Assembly: GCA_003258725.1 (NCBI GenBank)
Contig: QHMG01000014.1
Coordinates: 1 to 40,040 of the forward strand
Direction: 5' to 3'
DNA: 40,040 bases
Origin: Candidatus Melainabacteria bacterium
Lineage (GTDB): Bacteria; Cyanobacteriota; Vampirovibrionia; Gastranaerophilales; Gastranaerophilaceae
In this document: positions 22,206-30,894 of the stretch, one piece after another
How positions within the stretch are numbered: the stretch's first letter is position 1
Layout of the letters: each line of letters begins with the position of its first letter
Made by a program: the position numbers and the translations under genes
The notes under the pieces: generated by a model
Seen by the model: the letters and a program-made list of their open reading frames with translations, nothing else
Databases searched by the model: none
What the model was told of the DNA's origin: nothing

Positions 22206-25037
22206 CTATTTTTCTAAATATGGTTTTAGGTATTGACCAGTATAAGAGTTTTTACACTTTACAATTTGCTTTGGAGTACCCTGTGCAACAATTTCTCCGC
22301 CAGCATTACCACCTTCAGGACCTAAATCAATTATATGGTCTGCAACTTTTATCAAATCCATATTGTGCTCAATAATCAAAATAGTATTACCGTTATCAGC
22401 AAGTTTGTGAATGATTTTTATTAATTTGTCTAAATCTGCCCAATGCAAGCCAACAGAAGGTTCATCCAGCAAGTAAAGAGTTTTACCCGTTGCTTTTTTA
22501 TTAAGTTCTGATGCCAATTTAATACGTTGAGCTTCACCACCTGAAAGGGTTGTAGAGCTTTGACCTAATTTAATATAATCAAGCCCAACATCGTAAAGCG
22601 TTTGAAGTTTACGCTTAATTGGTGCTATATTTTCAAAAAACTCAAGAGCTTCGCCAACACTCATTTCTAAAACATCAGAAATAGATTTACCTTTGTATTT
22701 AACCTCTAAAGTCTCGTGGTTATAACGCTTACCCTTACAGACATCACACTTGACATATACATCAGATAAAAAGTTCATTTCTATCTTTTTAACACCATCA
22801 CCTTTACAAGCCTCGCAACGACCTCCTTTTACGTTAAAACTAAATTGCCCTTGATTATACCCTCTAACTTTTGCCTCATTAGTTTTTGCAAACAAAGCAC
22901 GAATTGGAGTAAAAATGTCTGTATAAGTTGCAGGATTTGAACGTGGAGTTCTACCAATTGGAGATTGATCAATAGAAATAACCTTATCAATGTTTTCAAA
23001 ACCTAAAATTTCGTCTACTCCTTGAGGTTTTGGCTTATTATGATAAAGTTTATGAATAGCATATTGATTAATAATATCTTGCATCAAAGTAGATTTACCA
23101 GAGCCTGAAACACCTGTTAAAACTACAACTTTGCCCAATGGAATATCCACATCTATATTTTTCAAATTATTCAAACAAGCATTTTTTACGATTAAATGAT
23201 TGCCGTTTCCCTCTCTTAATTTAGAAGGTACTGGGATAAAGCGTTCTCCGCTCAAATATTTACCTGTAATTGAATCCTCACAAGCAATAATATCTTTGAC
23301 TTGCCCCTGAGCAATAATTTTACCACCATTTAAGCCTGCTTTTGGACCTATATCAACAATATAATCTGCATTTCTTATTGTATCCTCGTCATGTTCAACA
23401 ACAATTAGCGTGTTGCCTAAATTACGCAATTTCATCAAGGTTTTTATTAATCTATCATTATCTCGCTGATGTAAGCCAATTGAAGGCTCATCTAAAACAT
23501 ACAGTACACCTGACAAGCCACTACCAATTTGTGTTGCTAGTCTAATTCTTTGAGCTTCACCACCAGAAAGAGTTCCTGACATACGAGCCAAGTCTAAATA
23601 GCCTAAGCCCACGTCTTGCAAGAATTTTAGACGAGCACGTACTTCATCAAGAATTTGCTTTGCAATTTGTAAGTCATAATCCTTTAATTCTAAGTAAAGC
23701 GAATCCACAAATGTTATACCGCAATCAACAGACATTTTAGTAAACTCATATATGTTTTTGCCCCCGATTGTAACTGCTAACGGAAAAGGCTTTAATCTTG
23801 CACCACCGCAAGCAGTGCATGGCTTTGTAACCATATATTTTTCAATTTCAGCTTGCCAATATTCACCGTTTGCTTCATGATATTTGCGTTCTAAAAATGG
23901 TATAACTCCTAAATATCTGGTATATTGCGATTTATAGCGTTGAGTACCAAATTGCTTTACTGAAATTTTTAAAATATCATTAGAACCATATAGAATTACA
24001 CTCTGTTGGTCTGCAGGCAAATCCTTAAACGGAGTTTCCATATCAATTCCATAATGCTTGCAAACCGAACTCAAAAGATCTTCATAATAATCCGTAGTCG
24101 ATTTAGCCCAAGGATAAATTGCACCGTCTTTTATTGATAATGACCTATCTGGCACAACTAAATCAGGGTCAATTATAAAGTCTGCCCCTAAACCTGAACA
24201 TCTTTCACAAGCTCCATAAGGACTGTTAAAACTGAAGGTTCTTGGGGCTAGTTCTTCAAAACTCAAGCCACATTTTTCACAAGAAAATTTTTCAGAATAT
24301 AAAATTTCTTCTTTACTTTGAACTAAATCAACAATAACTACGCCATTAGCCTTTTTTAACGCTGTTGAAATACTATCCGTCAATCGAGAACGAATTGAAG
24401 GCTTAATAATAAGTCTATCAACAACAACTGAAATGTCGTGTTTTTTTGTTTTAGAGAGTTCGACGTCTTCTTCATCTAAATTATAAACATCTCCGTCAAC
24501 CTTTACCCTTACAAAACCTTCTTGTTGAAGCTCTTGGAATAAATTTTGATATTCGCCTTTTTTGCCAACAATAACAGGTGCTAAAAGTTGAATTTTAGTA
24601 CCTTCTTCTAGTTTTAAGACTGAATTTACAATTTCATCAATACTTTGAGGTTTAATTTCATCACCACATTTAGGGCAATGAGGAACACCAATCCTAGCAT
24701 ACAAAAGTCTTAAATAATCATAAATTTCTGTAACAGTTCCAACAGTTGAACGAGGATTGTTGCTAGTTGTTTTCTGATCAATTGAAATTGCTGGAGAAAG
24801 TCCATCTATGCTTTCAACATTAGGTTTATCCATTTGCCCTAAAAATTGACGAGCATAAACAGAAAGGCTTTCTACATAACGTCTTTGACCTTCTGCAAAA
24901 ATTGTATCAAAAGCAAGAGAACTTTTACCAGAACCAGAAACTCCTGTAAATACGACAAGTTCGTCCTTTGGAATTTCCAAAGAAACATCTTGTAAATTAT
25001 TCTCCTTTGCACCCCTAACTATAATTTTATCGTTCAT
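22206..25037 (-). CDS. uvrA: Excinuclease ABC subunit A
   Basis: A 943-residue damage sensor of nucleotide excision repair, working with UvrB. It has two ABC ATPase halves. The first has Walker A 'GVSGSGKSSLAF' near 29, a zinc module 'CEKCGLSFEELAPRTFSFNS' to 'CERC', and 'LSGGEAQRIRLATQIG'. The second has 'GVSGSGKSTLMQDI', a zinc finger 'CEACKGDG' to 'CDVCKGKRYN', and 'LSGGEAQRIKLASEL'. The insertion domain and overall length are normal. The ATG at 25037 gives the family N-terminus 'MNDKIIVRGAKENNL'. No ribosome site is seen; CATAAT (25049-25044, minus strand, extended by TG) ends 6 nt before it, so a leaderless mRNA is likely. Confidence 0.97.
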   Translation of the reverse strand: MNDKIIVRGAKENNLQDVSLEIPKDELVVFTGVSGSGKSSLAFDTIFAEGQRRYVESLSVYARQFLGQMDKPNVESIDGLSPAISIDQKTTSNNPRSTVGTVTEIYDYLRLLYARIGVPHCPKCGDEIKPQSIDEIVNSVLKLEEGTKIQLLAPVIVGKKGEYQNLFQELQQEGFVRVKVDGDVYNLDEEDVELSKTKKHDISVVVDRLIIKPSIRSRLTDSISTALKKANGVVIVDLVQSKEEILYSEKFSCEKCGLSFEELAPRTFSFNSPYGACERCSGLGADFIIDPDLVVPDRSLSIKDGAIYPWAKSTTDYYEDLLSSVCKHYGIDMETPFKDLPADQQSVILYGSNDILKISVKQFGTQRYKSQYTRYLGVIPFLERKYHEANGEYWQAEIEKYMVTKPCTACGGARLKPFPLAVTIGGKNIYEFTKMSVDCGITFVDSLYLELKDYDLQIAKQILDEVRARLKFLQDVGLGYLDLARMSGTLSGGEAQRIRLATQIGSGLSGVLYVLDEPSIGLHQRDNDRLIKTLMKLRNLGNTLIVVEHDEDTIRNADYIVDIGPKAGLNGGKIIAQGQVKDIIACEDSITGKYLSGERFIPVPSKLREGNGNHLIVKNACLNNLKNIDVDIPLGKVVVLTGVSGSGKSTLMQDIINQYAIHKLYHNKPKPQGVDEILGFENIDKVISIDQSPIGRTPRSNPATYTDIFTPIRALFAKTNEAKVRGYNQGQFSFNVKGGRCEACKGDGVKKIEMNFLSDVYVKCDVCKGKRYNHETLEVKYKGKSISDVLEMSVGEALEFFENIAPIKRKLQTLYDVGLDYIKLGQSSTTLSGGEAQRIKLASELNKKATGKTLYLLDEPSVGLHWADLDKLIKIIHKLADNGNTILIIEHNMDLIKVADHIIDLGPEGGNAGGEIVAQGTPKQIVKCKNSYTGQYLKPYLEK

Positions 25038-25098
25038 AGCAAAATTATGGCACATAATAAAAATTTATGCTACCGAAATTATATTTGTAAATAAATGT

Positions 25099-25104
25099 TA
25101 CAAT
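25099..25104 (+). promoter_or_regulatory. Possible extended -10 for the zinc-enzyme gene
   Basis: TACAAT preceded by TG at the extended position (TGTTACAAT), with no recognisable -35. It would give a leader of about 57 nt ending in GTGGAGG. Confidence 0.35.
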
Positions 25105-25167
25105 AAGGTCAAAATATGAGCAATTTTTAACCTTTAGGCAAATTTAACAGAATGTGGAGGTAAAACT

Positions 25168-26046
25168 TTGAAAATTCAAGGTAGTAACAATGTAAACTTC
25201 GGCTGGAGTTGCGAAACTCATAAACAAATTATGAGAACTGCAATTAAAGATATGCCTCAATTTGCAAAATACCAAGACCTTATGGAAGATTACGTTCAAA
25301 GACCTGACCACGATGATATTGGGTTCTTAGCCAATAAGCATTTCTATTTTGGTGAAAAAATGCATACTGACACTTTCAACCGAGAAAAGTTTGACAATGT
25401 TGATGAGTTTTACACACCGACAGCAGAACCACAAGAAAATAATCCAGAGCAAAAGAAAATTGATTTATCAAAATCGGCATTAGCTTTAGGCAAATCTATG
25501 ACAGGCGGAGTAATCAATGCTTTTAGTAAAATTTTCAACACAAATGCTGTAAGCTTTATGGATTATAACGGAAAAAATAACGCAAAATACGCATATAAAG
25601 AGCAAATTGAAAAAATGGACGAAGCAATTGAAGATGAAGATGACGAATTAGCACTTCAAAATGCTGCAAGAGCTTGCCACTTTTTACAAGATGTTTCTCA
25701 ACCTCAACATATAGAAGAAACTTCTACTTTAGGTAAAGCTGTTGATTTAAAAATCCATACTGATTACGAAAAATTTGCAGAAGCTCACTCTGAGGAATTA
25801 GGTAATCAATTCGTTAAGACTGTAAGAAACCCTCGTTCTAGCATGAAGTTATTTACAGATACATTTATGGCAACAAAAGAAACAGGTAAAATTACTCGTC
25901 AAAACGAACCTCATTGGAACGAAATTACAAAAAAACAATTTGATATAGCAGTTCAAGCGACAAAAGAATTCTTACAAAACGTAAGCGATCAAATGGGGCT
26001 TGAATACAGAGAAATTTGTGCGCAAGAAGAACATCCTCACGAATAA
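25168..26046 (+). CDS. Zinc-dependent phospholipase C / S1-P1 nuclease-type protein with short non-classical leader
   Basis: A 292-residue protein. The trinuclear-zinc ligand pattern of this superfamily is visible: Trp13, His18 ('WSCETHKQIM'), Asp47 or Asp49 ('RPDHDD'), His58 ('KHFYF'), His171 and Asp175 ('HFLQDVSQPQH'), His181, His197 and Glu201 ('HTDYEKF'). Spacings 171-175-181 and 197-201 match Bacillus cereus phospholipase C; Trp-to-His spacing of 5 matches S1/P1 nuclease. Substrate (phospholipid or nucleic acid) is undecided. There is no hydrophobic signal peptide, only 'MKIQGSNNVNFG' before Trp13. It starts with TTG at 25168, supported by GTGGAGG 7 nt upstream. An acidic insert lies at about 150-163. 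Confidence 0.8.
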   Translation: MKIQGSNNVNFGWSCETHKQIMRTAIKDMPQFAKYQDLMEDYVQRPDHDDIGFLANKHFYFGEKMHTDTFNREKFDNVDEFYTPTAEPQENNPEQKKIDLSKSALALGKSMTGGVINAFSKIFNTNAVSFMDYNGKNNAKYAYKEQIEKMDEAIEDEDDELALQNAARACHFLQDVSQPQHIEETSTLGKAVDLKIHTDYEKFAEAHSEELGNQFVKTVRNPRSSMKLFTDTFMATKETGKITRQNEPHWNEITKKQFDIAVQATKEFLQNVSDQMGLEYREICAQEEHPHE

Positions 26047-26094
26047 TCATTTTTTAGCTATTAAAATCTACCCTTAATATTGTAAACAAAAGGT

Positions 26095-26122
26095 TTGCAA
26101 ATGTTTTTGTTCGTGCTACGAT
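26095..26122 (+). promoter_or_regulatory. rpsB-tsf promoter
   Basis: TTGCAA (26095-26100), a 16-nt spacer, then TACGAT (26117-26122) with an upstream TG (extended -10). The predicted leader is about 90 nt and ends in AAAGGAGAAGGAAG. Leaders of S2 operons can be autoregulatory in other bacteria; only a short GGAA/TTCC hairpin is obvious here. Confidence 0.5.
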
Positions 26123-26220
26123 TATTACGGATATGCTGGTCGATAGGTTAAACCCTAGTTTGTCAAGGCAAATGGAACAGTATTTCCCGTAGTAAAACAC
26201 ATAACAAAAGGAGAAGGAAG

Positions 26221-26985
26221 ATGCCAGTAGCATCAATGATTGAACTTTTAGAAGCAGGTGTACATTTCGGTCACCAAACACAAAGATGGAATCCAAAAAT
26301 GAAACCGTATATTTACGGTGCAAGAAACGGTATTTACGTAATTGACTTGAGAAAAACAAGCGATTTATTAGATGCAGCTTACGACGTTGTAAGAGAATAT
26401 GCAGCTAAAGGTAAAAATGTTTTATTTGTTGGTACAAAAAAACAAGCATCAGAAGTAGTTGCTCAAGAAGCAACAAGAGCAGGTGCTTATTATGTTAACA
26501 GAAGATGGTTAGGTGGAATGATGACTAACTTTGAAACTATCAAAACTCGTGTTAACAAATTAAAAGAATATGAAAGCTTTATTGAAAGCGGTCAAATCGA
26601 AAAATTACCTAAAAAAGAACAAGCTCAAATTAACAAACAAATTGCTAAATTGAGCAAAACTTTAGGCGGTATTAAAGAAATGAGAGGTTTACCAGATATT
26701 TTATTCATCGTAGACCAACAAAAAGAAGATATCGCTATTCTTGAAGCTAAAAAATTAGGTGTTCCTGTAATTTGCTTAGCTGATACAAACGCTGATCCTG
26801 ATAACATCGACTACATTATCCCTGGTAATGATGATGCTATTCGTTCAGTACAATTAATCGCATCTAAATTAGCTGACGCTGTTTTAGAAGGTAAAGAGCT
26901 TCGTGCAAACAAAGCTGTTAGCACTTCTAAAGTAGAAGAAATCAAAGCTGAAGATGCTGGTGTTACAGAAGAAGTTAAAGCATAA
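26221..26985 (+). CDS. rpsB: 30S ribosomal protein S2
   Basis: A 254-residue small-subunit protein. It starts 'MPVASMIELLEAGVHFGHQ', followed by the 'RWNPKMKPYIYGARNGIY' block, 'FVGTKKQA', 'YYVNRRWLGGMMTNF' and 'GVPVICLADTNADPDNIDY', all typical of S2. A polar C-terminal tail (about 225-254) is normal. A strong AGGAGAAGG ribosome site precedes the ATG. It is followed directly by tsf, the classical S2-EF-Ts operon. Confidence 0.98.
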   Translation: MPVASMIELLEAGVHFGHQTQRWNPKMKPYIYGARNGIYVIDLRKTSDLLDAAYDVVREYAAKGKNVLFVGTKKQASEVVAQEATRAGAYYVNRRWLGGMMTNFETIKTRVNKLKEYESFIESGQIEKLPKKEQAQINKQIAKLSKTLGGIKEMRGLPDILFIVDQQKEDIAILEAKKLGVPVICLADTNADPDNIDYIIPGNDDAIRSVQLIASKLADAVLEGKELRANKAVSTSKVEEIKAEDAGVTEEVKA

Positions 26986-26996
26986 TGGAGGAAACA

Positions 26997-27857
26997 ATGA
27001 ATATTACAGCTAGTATGGTAAAAGAACTTCGTGAGAAAACTGGCGCAGGCATGATGGACTGCAAAAAAGCTCTTACAGAAGCTGATGGTGATATGGAAAA
27101 AGCAACTGAAGCATTAAGACAAAAAGGTATTGCTTCTGCTGAAAAGAAAATGGGTAGAATCGCTGCTGAAGGTCTTGTAGCTTCTTACGTTAACGATTCA
27201 GTTGGCGCTATGATTGAAGTTAACTGCGAAACTGATTTCGTTGCTAAAAACGCAGAATTTAAAGAATTATGCCAAAACTTAGCAGAATTAGTTGCTGAAG
27301 AAAAACCAGCTGATGTTGACGCTTTACTTGCAACTACTTGCAAAAAATGTGGTAAAAAAATCGAAGATGTAATTAAAGAAAAAATCGCTTCAATCGGCGA
27401 AAAAATTACTATCAGAAGATTCGTTATCATGGAAGGTCACAACGCAACTTATATCCACAACGGTAAAATCGGTGTTCTTCTTAACACAGACAAAAAAGAT
27501 GCTGAATTGATGAAAGATATCTGCTTACACATCGCATCTTGCGCTCCTGAATTCTTATCAAGCGAAGATATTCCAGCTGAAGTAAGAGAAGAAGAAAAAC
27601 GTATCGAAATGGGTAAAGAAGATTTAGCTAAAAAACCTGAAAACATTAGAGAAAAAATTGTTGAAGGTCGTTTACACAAAATCTTAGCTCAAAAATGTTT
27701 GCTAGAACAAGCATTTGTTAAAGACCCAAGCCAAACAGTTGCTCAACTTATTGAAGGTAAATTAACTATCAACAAGTTCGTTAGATATACTTTAGGTGAA
27801 GGTTTAGAAAAACGTAACGAAAACTTCGCAGATGAAGTTATGAAACAAATCGGCTAA
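26997..27857 (+). CDS. tsf: Translation elongation factor Ts
   Basis: A 286-residue nucleotide exchange factor for EF-Tu. It has the N-terminal UBA-like domain 'ITASMVKELREKTGAGMMDC', the core 'CETDFVAKN' motif, and a C-terminal coiled-coil-like region. 'CKKCGKK' in the core is an extra CxxC not typical of the family. The ATG at 26997 is chosen: GGAGG (26987-26991) lies 5 nt upstream and the N-terminus matches the family. An ATG at 26985, overlapping the rpsB stop, would include that ribosome site. It ends at a strong terminator. Confidence 0.97.
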   Translation: MNITASMVKELREKTGAGMMDCKKALTEADGDMEKATEALRQKGIASAEKKMGRIAAEGLVASYVNDSVGAMIEVNCETDFVAKNAEFKELCQNLAELVAEEKPADVDALLATTCKKCGKKIEDVIKEKIASIGEKITIRRFVIMEGHNATYIHNGKIGVLLNTDKKDAELMKDICLHIASCAPEFLSSEDIPAEVREEEKRIEMGKEDLAKKPENIREKIVEGRLHKILAQKCLLEQAFVKDPSQTVAQLIEGKLTINKFVRYTLGEGLEKRNENFADEVMKQIG

Positions 27858-27885
27858 TAACAACCATTTGAATTTTGTAATTATC

Positions 27886-27922
27886 AAAACGGCGGTTTAA
27901 GCAATGCTTAAACCGCCGTTTT
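27886..27922 (+). terminator. rpsB-tsf terminator
   Basis: A perfect 17-bp stem (27886-27902 with 27906-27922, loop AAT), GC-rich in its middle, runs into TTTTATAT. It lies 28 nt past the tsf stop. Confidence 0.88.
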
Positions 27923-27962
27923 ATATATATATTAAATTTTAGAACAAATCAAACATTAAAAA

Positions 27963-27983
27963 AGAGGACTTAAAAAGTCCTCT
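27963..27983 (-). terminator. rpmB terminator
   Basis: A 9-bp stem (27963-27971 with 27975-27983, AAA loop on the plus strand). Read on the minus strand it is followed by six T. It lies about 30 nt past the rpmB stop. Confidence 0.85.
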
Positions 27984-28012
27984 AAATTTTCTTTTCCTTA
28001 TGCGTTATAAAA

Positions 28013-28204
28013 CTATACAGCTTTTTGAACTTTGTTTGCTTTTAAGCATGAAGAACATACTGTAATTTTCTTAACAGAACCATTCATAACAACTTTTACA
28101 TTTTGTAAGTTTGGAGCTTGTCTATGAACGTTTTGTTTATGAGAGAAAGTTACTTTTGCTGATTTTAAAGGTGTTTTACCACATACTTCACATTTTCTTG
28201 ACAT
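28013..28204 (-). CDS. rpmB: 50S ribosomal protein L28, zinc-ribbon (C+) form
   Basis: A 63-residue large-subunit protein. 'MSRKCEVCGK' and 'VCSSCLKA' supply two CxxC pairs (Cys5, 8, 50, 53), the zinc-binding form of L28. 'SHKQNVHRQAPNLQNVKV' is the family core. An AAAAGGAAAAA ribosome site lies upstream. It is a single-gene transcript with its own terminator. Confidence 0.95.
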   Translation of the reverse strand: MSRKCEVCGKTPLKSAKVTFSHKQNVHRQAPNLQNVKVVMNGSVKKITVCSSCLKANKVQKAV

Positions 28205-28279
28205 AATTTTTTCCTTTTCTAGCTGTTATATGTTAATAGAATATACCAAATACATTTGATTTACAAGTGTTTATTAAAA

Positions 28280-29812
28280 TTATTTAATAGAAAACTCTTT
28301 TAACAGTAATACTTGGACTTCACCAGGTGCTAAAATGCTATTAATTCTGCTTTTAGTAACAACTGGAATATCATCCATTTTAATTGGGACAATTGTTGTT
28401 CTTTCATTTAAGTGAGGAACAACAACTTTTACATTTTGCATGTTAGCAAAATCCATATTTCCTAAAACAATTACTGTGTTATTTCCACCTGAACGAGCAT
28501 AAGCTATTACATTATCCGAATTTGCTTGAAGTGGCACAAAGTTTGCATTAGGAACATTTATGTTCATCATATATTTGAATTTATTTGCAAGAACGAAGTT
28601 TTGCATAACTCGTCCGTCATTACCTTCTGGCTTCCTTGAAAAATTAAAAATATCTAATTTTCCACGATGTACGAAGTAAAAATCATCATCAGTAAATGTT
28701 TTTTTAGCTCGTTTATTTTCCCAAGGATATAAATAGTCATCACCAAATTGAAAACCGTCTACAAAATAAGAATTTAAAGGTAATGTTGCATTTAACCAAG
28801 CAATCATGATTGAATATTGAGGTCCATTAATTAAGATTGGACTTACAGAATCAATAGTTGCAAAACTACCAATGCAAGATTTAATTAATTTATATTTTGA
28901 GAATAATTTTCGATTAAAAAATACTTGGTCATAAAGATTTTTGGCTAATTTCCAATCATTAAATCTTGAATAACCACCGTAATAGCCATCAAAACCAGCT
29001 TCTAATAACTTATTATAAGGCGTAAATTCAAAGTTTTTTGCCATTGGAGTATCAACATCTGTAGCTTGAGCTAAAAACAAGAATTGAGGGCTTTTAGCTC
29101 GTGCGTAAGAGATTAATTCTACCCAAAAATCATAAGGCTTCATTGCCGCATTATTTGCCACAACACCATCTGCCCCAATAGCAATCATCATGTCAATAAA
29201 TTTTTTGTATTCATTTACAACATCTAAGTTTAAACGACCATTACGCCCAACATTTAAAACTCTAACATCTGTCCAATCCGCAGGAATTATTGGAGTGGCA
29301 ATATCTTTTTTTAAGAACATATCAGAGTGTTTTAGGTAATAGTCATAAGAAGCACAAGACGGTAAATCAACAATAACTCTAATTTTTCGTCTATGAGCTT
29401 CATCAATAAATCTGATTGCTTGTTGTTTTGGTTTTAATCTTGATTTTTTACTTGCTAATTGAGGATTAATATCATCAAAACCATTTAGTGCGTACAAAGA
29501 GCCTGCTGTACCAATAGCTTTAATTTTTCCAACAGGTGTAATTGGTAACAAATGAATTGTATTAACACCTTGTAAAGACAATTGGTCTAGTCTATCAATT
29601 GCATTGATAAAATTACCTCTTTCTTCGCCCAAATTTTCTTCTATAATACCATTTTTGTTTAAATCTTTAGCATTAAAATTACGGATATTAACCGCCATAA
29701 TTACTGCAGAATTTGCTTGAAAAATACTTCTCGCATCATTTAACCAAACAGTCGCCGCTTGAGCGTTAAGCCCTAGTGCAAATATAATCAAAGTTAATAA
29801 TATTTTCTTCAT
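28280..29812 (-). CDS. Secreted GH13 alpha-amylase-like protein with lost catalytic residues
   Basis: A 510-residue protein with a classical signal peptide ('MKKILLTLIIFALGLNAQA', cleavage near 19). A TIM-barrel of the alpha-amylase type follows ('VNTIHLLPITPVG', 'ALNGFDDINPQLA', 'FIDEAHRRKIRVIVDLP') with a C-terminal beta domain. The four GH13 regions are degenerate. Region I reads 'VIVDLPSCAS' instead of DxxxNH. Region II 'GADGVVANNA' has Val218 and Asn220 where Arg and the Asp nucleophile belong. Region III 'FLAQATD' has Gln249 for the Glu acid. Region IV 'FATIDS' keeps Asp321 but lacks His. It is probably not a hydrolase; carbohydrate binding is a guess. It lies downstream of secDF, separated by a hairpin. 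Confidence 0.8.
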   Translation of the reverse strand: MKKILLTLIIFALGLNAQAATVWLNDARSIFQANSAVIMAVNIRNFNAKDLNKNGIIEENLGEERGNFINAIDRLDQLSLQGVNTIHLLPITPVGKIKAIGTAGSLYALNGFDDINPQLASKKSRLKPKQQAIRFIDEAHRRKIRVIVDLPSCASYDYYLKHSDMFLKKDIATPIIPADWTDVRVLNVGRNGRLNLDVVNEYKKFIDMMIAIGADGVVANNAAMKPYDFWVELISYARAKSPQFLFLAQATDVDTPMAKNFEFTPYNKLLEAGFDGYYGGYSRFNDWKLAKNLYDQVFFNRKLFSKYKLIKSCIGSFATIDSVSPILINGPQYSIMIAWLNATLPLNSYFVDGFQFGDDYLYPWENKRAKKTFTDDDFYFVHRGKLDIFNFSRKPEGNDGRVMQNFVLANKFKYMMNINVPNANFVPLQANSDNVIAYARSGGNNTVIVLGNMDFANMQNVKVVVPHLNERTTIVPIKMDDIPVVTKSRINSILAPGEVQVLLLKEFSIK

Positions 29813-29856
29813 TTGTCTATTTCCTCAATTTTCTCTCATTTTATCAGAAAACGAAA

Positions 29857-29890
29857 GCATGCTACAAACTTTTAACAATTCGTAGCATGC
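29857..29890 (-). terminator. Hairpin after secDF
   Basis: GCATGCTAC (29857-29865) pairs with GTAGCATGC (29882-29890) around a 16-nt AT-rich loop, 28 nt past the secF stop. On the minus strand only TTTCG follows, so termination may be weak or Rho-assisted. Confidence 0.55.
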
Positions 29891-29918
29891 AATCAATAAT
29901 ATTAAACTTTAGCGTTTG

Positions 29919-30884
29919 TTACGCTCTTTTAGGTTGAGCTTTTTTATCTCTCCAAAAATCAATTAACATACTTGCAAAGAAAATACTTGAATAAGTACCA
30001 ATTGCAATACCTAAAATCATTGCAAAAACGAAATCTCTAGTAGTTACCCCGCCAAAGAAATATAACGCCATTAATGTAATCAAGGTTGTTAATGATGTGT
30101 TAATACTTCTTGCCATTGTTTGAGTAACACTTGCGTTTACAATTTCACCGAATGACATTTTCTTAGCATAATATCTTAAGTTTTCACGAATACGGTCGAA
30201 TACAACGATTGTGTCATGTACAGAAAAACCGATTACTGTCAAAATCGCAGTTAGGAATAAACCGTCTACTTGAACTCCACAGAACAAGCCTAATAAAGCA
30301 AATACACCGACTACAAACACAACGTCATGCATTAAGGCTAGAATTGCACATACAGCGAAATCAAACTGAAATCTTAATGACAAGTAAGCAACAATACCTA
30401 AACAAGCCAAACCTAATGCAATTAAAGAGTTTTTAAATAATTCTTTACCTAGTGTTGGTCCAATTGAGTTTGTTGAAAGCAATTCAGAATTCTTATATTC
30501 TTTTTGCATTACAGAAGTTACGTTAGAAACTACGTTTTCTTTGTCCATACCTTCTATGAACTTTGTTCTAATCGAAATAATATCCTTAGTTTTTGATTTT
30601 TTATCATCACTAACATTAATAATTTGCAATGCTGGAGAATCTACACCTGCGTTTACTAAGTTAGTTCTCAAATCTGCCAATTTGTTGTTATCAACTTTTT
30701 GGTCAACTGAATATTGAAGGATTGTACCACCAGTGTAGTCAATACCTAATTTTAATGGCGAATGGTTAGGGTTGATAGTTGCCGCATAAATCATTGCGAT
30801 TATACCAGGTAATAACAAAATTGTTGTTAATCCCATCCAAACCCATCTATATTTTACAACGTTAATTATATGTCTGCCTTCCAT
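29919..30884 (-). CDS. secF: Protein translocase subunit SecF
   Basis: A 321-residue inner-membrane protein that, with SecD, uses the proton gradient to help pull proteins through SecYEG. It has six membrane segments: the first at about 13-32, the periplasmic P1 region beginning 'LGIDYTGGTILQYSV', then five segments from about 150. 'DTIVVFDRIREN' and 'ARSINTSLTTLITLMALYFFGG' (with a gap) are the RND-type motifs. A GAGGT ribosome site precedes the ATG. It is 10 nt after secD. Length is typical. Confidence 0.96.
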   Translation of the reverse strand: MEGRHIINVVKYRWVWMGLTTILLLPGIIAMIYAATINPNHSPLKLGIDYTGGTILQYSVDQKVDNNKLADLRTNLVNAGVDSPALQIINVSDDKKSKTKDIISIRTKFIEGMDKENVVSNVTSVMQKEYKNSELLSTNSIGPTLGKELFKNSLIALGLACLGIVAYLSLRFQFDFAVCAILALMHDVVFVVGVFALLGLFCGVQVDGLFLTAILTVIGFSVHDTIVVFDRIRENLRYYAKKMSFGEIVNASVTQTMARSINTSLTTLITLMALYFFGGVTTRDFVFAMILGIAIGTYSSIFFASMLIDFWRDKKAQPKRA

Positions 30885-30894
30885 TTTTACCTCA

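Noticed and set aside
26129..26220. Known S2-operon autoregulatory leader
   Set aside because: Only a 4-bp GGAA/TTCC stem is evident; this is not enough to assign a known leader class.
26985..26996. Earlier ATG for tsf overlapping the rpsB stop
   Set aside because: GGAGG lies within it and serves the ATG at 26997, which gives the standard EF-Ts N-terminus.
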